A stretch of DNA of 35,883 nt from Actinobacteria bacterium OK074. GTDB taxonomy: Bacteria > Actinomycetota > Actinomycetes > Streptomycetales > Streptomycetaceae. The notes beneath the pieces are model-generated. The model had not been told where the DNA came from. It saw only the letters and a list, made by a program, of their open reading frames with translations, and did no database searches. Position numbers and translations under genes: made by a program. Where the stretch lies: NCBI GenBank assembly GCA_001298575.1, contig LJCV01000004.1, positions 1-35,883 of the forward strand. Reading direction: 5' to 3'. This document shows positions 31,720 to 35,883 of this stretch, piece after piece (within the stretch, counting starts at the first letter, position 1; every line of letters starts with the position of its first letter).

Positions 31720-33594
31720 TCAAACCAACCGCACCGGCTTCTCCGCCCGAACCCCCACCCGGCGGAGCCACTCCCGCAACGGCCCCGCATCCCCCTCCTC
31801 CGTGAGAGACAGAACACGCGGCCCCAGATCGGCCACCCGCTCCCCGTCGACCAAGAGGGACGGACCGTCGAGCCAGTCCAGCCCGGGCACCGACCCCGCC
31901 GTGTCCATCGCCGCACAGCACACCATCGCCGTCACGTGGTCGGCCAGCAACTCCCGTCCGGTGCGCGGGGGTTGCAGCGGGAACAGGGGCAGCATGCCGT
32001 CCTCCCACAGCCCCCGGTCGGGGCCACCCTGTTCGGCGGCACTGCCCCGTACGGGCCCGGCCTCGGCCTCCTCCCGCGCGGACTCGGCGGCCAGTCCGGC
32101 GGCGAGCGCGGCGGCGCGTTCGTTACGGGGGGTGCCGTCGTCGTAGTCGTCGTCGGCCTCGTCGTACGCGGGGTCTTCGTCGCCCTCGGCCGTCACCGCG
32201 GTGTCCAACTCCCCAGCCGTGTCCGGGACTTCCGCCGGGTCGGCCGTCGTCGCAGCCGCCACCGTGAGGTGCTCCAGTACGCGGGCCAGGGTCGGCCCGT
32301 CGGCGCGCCGGATGGTCGACGGTGTCGTGTCGTGGACGCCGAGAGCGGTCAGGACGCGGTGGAGGCGGGCCGCGTCCGTGCGCCACTTGCGGTCGACGAC
32401 CTCCTCCGGGTAGTCCTGCCAGTCCACCGGGGCCCAGTCGGGGCCCGTCTCGGCGGGGCCGCCGTGGAAGAGGCGGGCGGCGAGGAGCGAGGCCGCCTCG
32501 TCCACCGTGCCCGGTTCCTCCAGGAGGTCGCAGGCGGGGCGTTCGCCGAGCCGGGAGGCGAAGCCCTCGGCCAGCCGGTCCCGGCGGGAGAGTTCGGTGA
32601 GCGCGGCCACCACGCCCGCGTCCAGACGCGAGGGCCAGCGGCCCATCCGCCAGGCCGGCAGCGCCACTCGGGTGAGGAGCCGGTCCCAGCCCGCGTAGGC
32701 GAGGCCGACCTGTTCCTGGGCGACGATCCGGACGCCGTACTCCACAGCCTGTGCACGCTCGGCCGCGACCGCCGCCACCCCGCGCTCCATCTCCGCCGCG
32801 TGCCCCCGGCAGCTGCGCAGCAGCAGTCGGACCACCCAGCCGACCGCGGCCGGCACCGCCCGCAGGAGCGGGCCGCGCGAGGAGCCGGAGGTGACGGCCA
32901 CGGCCGCGTCCAGGCCCCGTACGAAGCGGCGGGCGGCGGCTATGTCCGGGTGCGCCGACGGTCCCGTACCGGCGACGACCGGGGCGAGGACCGCCCGGAG
33001 TTCGCCGACACGCATCCACCACAGGAAGGGCGAGCCGATGACGAGGACGGGCGCGGCGGACGTACGCCGGGACGCCGACCACCTGCGTATGCCCGCGTCG
33101 GCCGCATCGGTCTCGGTGCTGTCCGCGTCGTTCGCGCTGTGCGGGCCGCCGGGTATGCCGGTCGTGGACGGCGGCAGGCCGTGGGCCGGGTGGGTGCGGT
33201 CCTCCAGCCAGCTGTCGCAGTCCGGGGTGAGGGCTATCTCGGAGGGCGCGGGTACTTCGAGGCGGTCGGCCAGGTCGCGCACCAGGCGGTAGAGGTCGGG
33301 GGCGGCGGACTCGGCGATCGGGACCGTAGGACTCATGGCGGGCCGGGCCCGGGCCACCACCAGGGCGACGACCGCGGCGCCCAGCAGGACGACGACGGCG
33401 ACGACGCTCATGACCCGGCGGACGACGGGCCAGGGGCCGCCGGTGATGTGGCCGGTGGAGCCGCCCACGAGCAGCACGACGGCGACCGCGGCGGGCAGCA
33501 GGGCGACCGCCAGCGCCCGGCTGCGGATGCGCAGCACCGCGAGCGCCCTGGACCGCGCCACCTGCGCGCCCGCTTCCACACCCATACCGGTCAC
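31720..33594 (-). CDS. membrane protein resembling a catalytically dead M48 peptidase
   Basis: This protein of about 624 aa has two N-terminal membrane helices (about residues 28-44 and 62-81). The segment VLVIGSPFLWWMRVGELRAVLAPVVAGTG (about 183-211) aligns by pattern with M48 peptidases (GxPLL...ELRAVLAHExxH), but the zinc motif His-Glu-x-x-His is replaced by AlaPro-ValValAlaGly. After that come a helical region and a long acidic linker (EDPAYDEADDDYDDG), then a small C-terminal domain. The protease fold relation is inferred and the residue loss is seen directly. The start is GTG 33594 or ATG 33585; neither has a strong ribosome site. The function is unknown, perhaps a scaffold. Confidence 0.65.
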   Translation of the reverse strand: MTGMGVEAGAQVARSRALAVLRIRSRALAVALLPAAVAVVLLVGGSTGHITGGPWPVVRRVMSVVAVVVLLGAAVVALVVARARPAMSPTVPIAESAAPDLYRLVRDLADRLEVPAPSEIALTPDCDSWLEDRTHPAHGLPPSTTGIPGGPHSANDADSTETDAADAGIRRWSASRRTSAAPVLVIGSPFLWWMRVGELRAVLAPVVAGTGPSAHPDIAAARRFVRGLDAAVAVTSGSSRGPLLRAVPAAVGWVVRLLLRSCRGHAAEMERGVAAVAAERAQAVEYGVRIVAQEQVGLAYAGWDRLLTRVALPAWRMGRWPSRLDAGVVAALTELSRRDRLAEGFASRLGERPACDLLEEPGTVDEAASLLAARLFHGGPAETGPDWAPVDWQDYPEEVVDRKWRTDAARLHRVLTALGVHDTTPSTIRRADGPTLARVLEHLTVAAATTADPAEVPDTAGELDTAVTAEGDEDPAYDEADDDYDDGTPRNERAAALAAGLAAESAREEAEAGPVRGSAAEQGGPDRGLWEDGMLPLFPLQPPRTGRELLADHVTAMVCCAAMDTAGSVPGLDWLDGPSLLVDGERVADLGPRVLSLTEEGDAGPLREWLRRVGVRAEKPVRLV

Positions 33595-33891
33595 GACCGG
33601 ATGTCACCCCCTGCCCTTTCCCGTTCCCGTTGCGTCCGTTTCCGTTGCCGTTCGCCTGCGGCTCCGGGGCGCGCCATGGCCGTCACACCATGGCTGACGC
33701 CGCCGGATACCCGTGCGTTGCTCACTCCCCCACTGTGGCACCCACCACTGACATCGCAATGCCGGTGGGCCAAGTGCCGGAACGCTTGCGCCGCACCCTA
33801 GTTGGGCCCCTGACCCCAGTCATCCGGATGGCCCATCGGTCACTCGATCGAATGGCTCTGGGGAGAACTGGGTGACGGACAGCAAGGATCA

Positions 33892-33930
33892 GGCCCCGAA
33901 TCCCTCGTCTGTTTCGACGGATCCGGGGCC
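33892..33930. terminator. near-perfect hairpin, possible terminator
   Basis: GGCCCCGAATCC (33892-33903) and GGATCCGGGGCC (33919-33930) pair with one mismatch. It lies beyond the purD hairpin on the minus strand and could be a second terminator. Confidence 0.5.
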
Positions 33931-33979
33931 CGAAAAGTTCACGATCGGCGCCGTATGCGCTCGAACGGGTGAAAATGGG

Positions 33980-34001
33980 CCTCGCGGGGTGTACCGCGAG
34001 G
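33980..34001 (-). terminator. purD terminator
   Basis: CCTCGCGG (33980-33987) and CCGCGAGG (33994-34001) form a perfect 8-bp stem 17 bases after the purD stop, followed on the minus strand by CCCATTTTC. Confidence 0.7.
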
Positions 34002-34018
34002 CGGCGGATGCAGGAGAT

Positions 34019-35323
<1,305 letters not shown>

Positions 35324-35668
35324 GGGGCTAGGGTATGCCTTTGCGTTTTGGGCGGGGGCTGCGCGGTTGTAGGGGGCGGTTGGGGGCGTTGGCGGGTGCG
35401 GGTGGGTGGGGGCTGGTCGCGCAGTTCCCCGCGCCCCTGAAAAGCAGGGGCTGCGCCCCGCTTTTCAGGCGCTTCGAGTGGCTGTGCGTTTTAGGCCGCG
35501 GGTGCCTGTGGGGTCTTCGGGTGCCTGTGGGTTCTTGAGGCTGGCTGCGGGTGGGTTCTTGGGGCTTCGGGTGCCTGCGCGCATTTAGGGGCGCGGGGAA
35601 CTGCGCGAACGGCCACGACGGGCCCGCAGCCGCCGACGCGCCCACACCCCCCGGGCTGAACCGCGCTA
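35324..35668. other. dnaX-purD gap filled by repeats
   Basis: No gene is visible. Apart from the purD upstream edge, the region is made of a long inverted repeat, an inner hairpin and imperfect direct copies of CGGGTGCCTGTGGG (about 35499-35530, with a related GGTGCCTGCGCG near 35569). Confidence 0.7.
35417..35608. repeat. dispersed intergenic repeat (member 2): 22-bp inverted ends with inner hairpin
   Basis: Bases 35417-35438 (containing CGCAGTTCCCCGCGCCCC) and 35587-35608 are exact 22-base complements, 148 bases apart. Inside, CCTGAAAAGC (35436-35445) pairs with GCTTTTCAGG (35460-35469), with GGGG/CCCC further in. Sequences of this type are, from memory, frequent between Streptomyces genes. 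There is no transposase; it resembles a REP or MITE-like element. Confidence 0.8.
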
Positions 35669-35883
35669 CTACTCGTTGGAAAACTCCTCCACCACCGTCG
35701 CCCCCAACTCCCGCACGATCAGCTCGTGTCCGGACAGGGCCGACTCGTCGAGGTCGGGATCGTCCTCCTCCGCCATGTCGTCCTCGGGGGCGACGTGCTG
35801 GCGCTCGGGCGCGGCCGGGGCCGGCGGCGGGGTGGCGGGCGCCGGGGCCGACGAGGGGGGGGGGGCGGGTGCGGCGGGCGCCG
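35669..35883 (-). CDS. dnaX: DNA polymerase III subunit gamma/tau, C-terminal end (partial)
   Basis: The window cuts this gene; the last ~71 codons are present, with stop TAG at 35671-35669 and a second TAG immediately after. The visible tail is Ala/Pro-rich, then acidic (AEEDDPDLDESALSGHEL), ending IVRELGATVVEEFSNE, the C-terminal signature I associate with streptomycete DnaX next to purD. The clamp-loader ATPase domain would lie beyond the right edge. The proline/alanine linker here (35840-35883) is low-complexity. Confidence 0.8.
   Translation of the reverse strand, partial: APAAPAPPPSSAPAPATPPPAPAAPERQHVAPEDDMAEEDDPDLDESALSGHELIVRELGATVVEEFSNE

Noticed and set aside
35417..35608. An insertion sequence
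   Set aside because: Inverted ends are present, but only 148 bases lie between them and no transposase frame exists.

Overview
The window is high-GC actinobacterial chromosome, almost certainly Streptomyces. The codon third positions are very GC-rich, and the gene content is a Streptomyces core signature: bldC, the vdh valine dehydrogenase, a DUF3073 protein, lsr2, the de novo purine genes, the end of dnaX, and a WhiJ-type XRE/DUF397 regulator pair. The gene order hrpA - tRNA-Asp - small gene - bldC - conserved hypothetical - vdh - DUF3073 - purM - purF matches, from memory, the S. coelicolor SCO4092-SCO4086 neighbourhood.

Layout. 0-4.6 kb is accessory: a two-gene operon for a flavin/F420-type monooxygenase and an MFS exporter, a divergent MarR regulator with palindromic sites between them, a HAD phosphatase, and a SARP/BTAD regulator without a convincing N-terminus. 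4.8-10.0 kb holds the front half of an MMPL/RND-type transporter that runs directly into hrpA, whose own start codon appears to be missing. 10.1-10.4 kb has tRNA-Asp followed by a broken second copy and three homologous terminators. 10.5-15.0 kb is core: a small zinc-finger-like protein, bldC, a conserved hypothetical gene, vdh and DUF3073. 15.1-17.8 kb is purM and purF. 18.1-24.4 kb is more variable: a tiny membrane protein, an MDMPI-fold protein, a nuclease-like gene with a tandem copy of its C-terminal module, the XRE/DUF397 pair, a two-gene unit with a zinc-ribbon-like protein, and an SDR gene facing a LysR regulator. 24.4-27.6 kb is the overlapping purS-purQ-purL operon, followed by lsr2. 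28.5-29.0 kb is a tRNA-Gly cluster: one UCC tRNA with aberrant D and T arms and two identical normal GCC tRNAs. 29.1-35.3 kb holds purC, a dimethylformamidase-like protein, a degenerate M48-like membrane protein and purD. The right edge is the end of dnaX.

How the genes work together. purF, purD, purS/Q/L, purM and purC are all on the minus strand and encode steps 1, 2, 4, 5 and 8 (SAICAR synthase) of IMP synthesis, split over four transcription units. purSQL is translationally coupled (4-base stop/start overlaps) and encodes the three-part FGAM synthase. BldC and Lsr2 are global developmental and chromosomal regulators.

The most unusual items are the tRNA-Gly(UCC) whose D-loop and T-loop resemble the non-proteinogenic peptidoglycan tRNA-Gly of staphylococci, the MMPL/hrpA junction, the decayed tRNA-Asp array, the duplicated free-standing C-terminal module of the nuclease-like gene, and the membrane protein that looks like an M48 peptidase without its catalytic motif.
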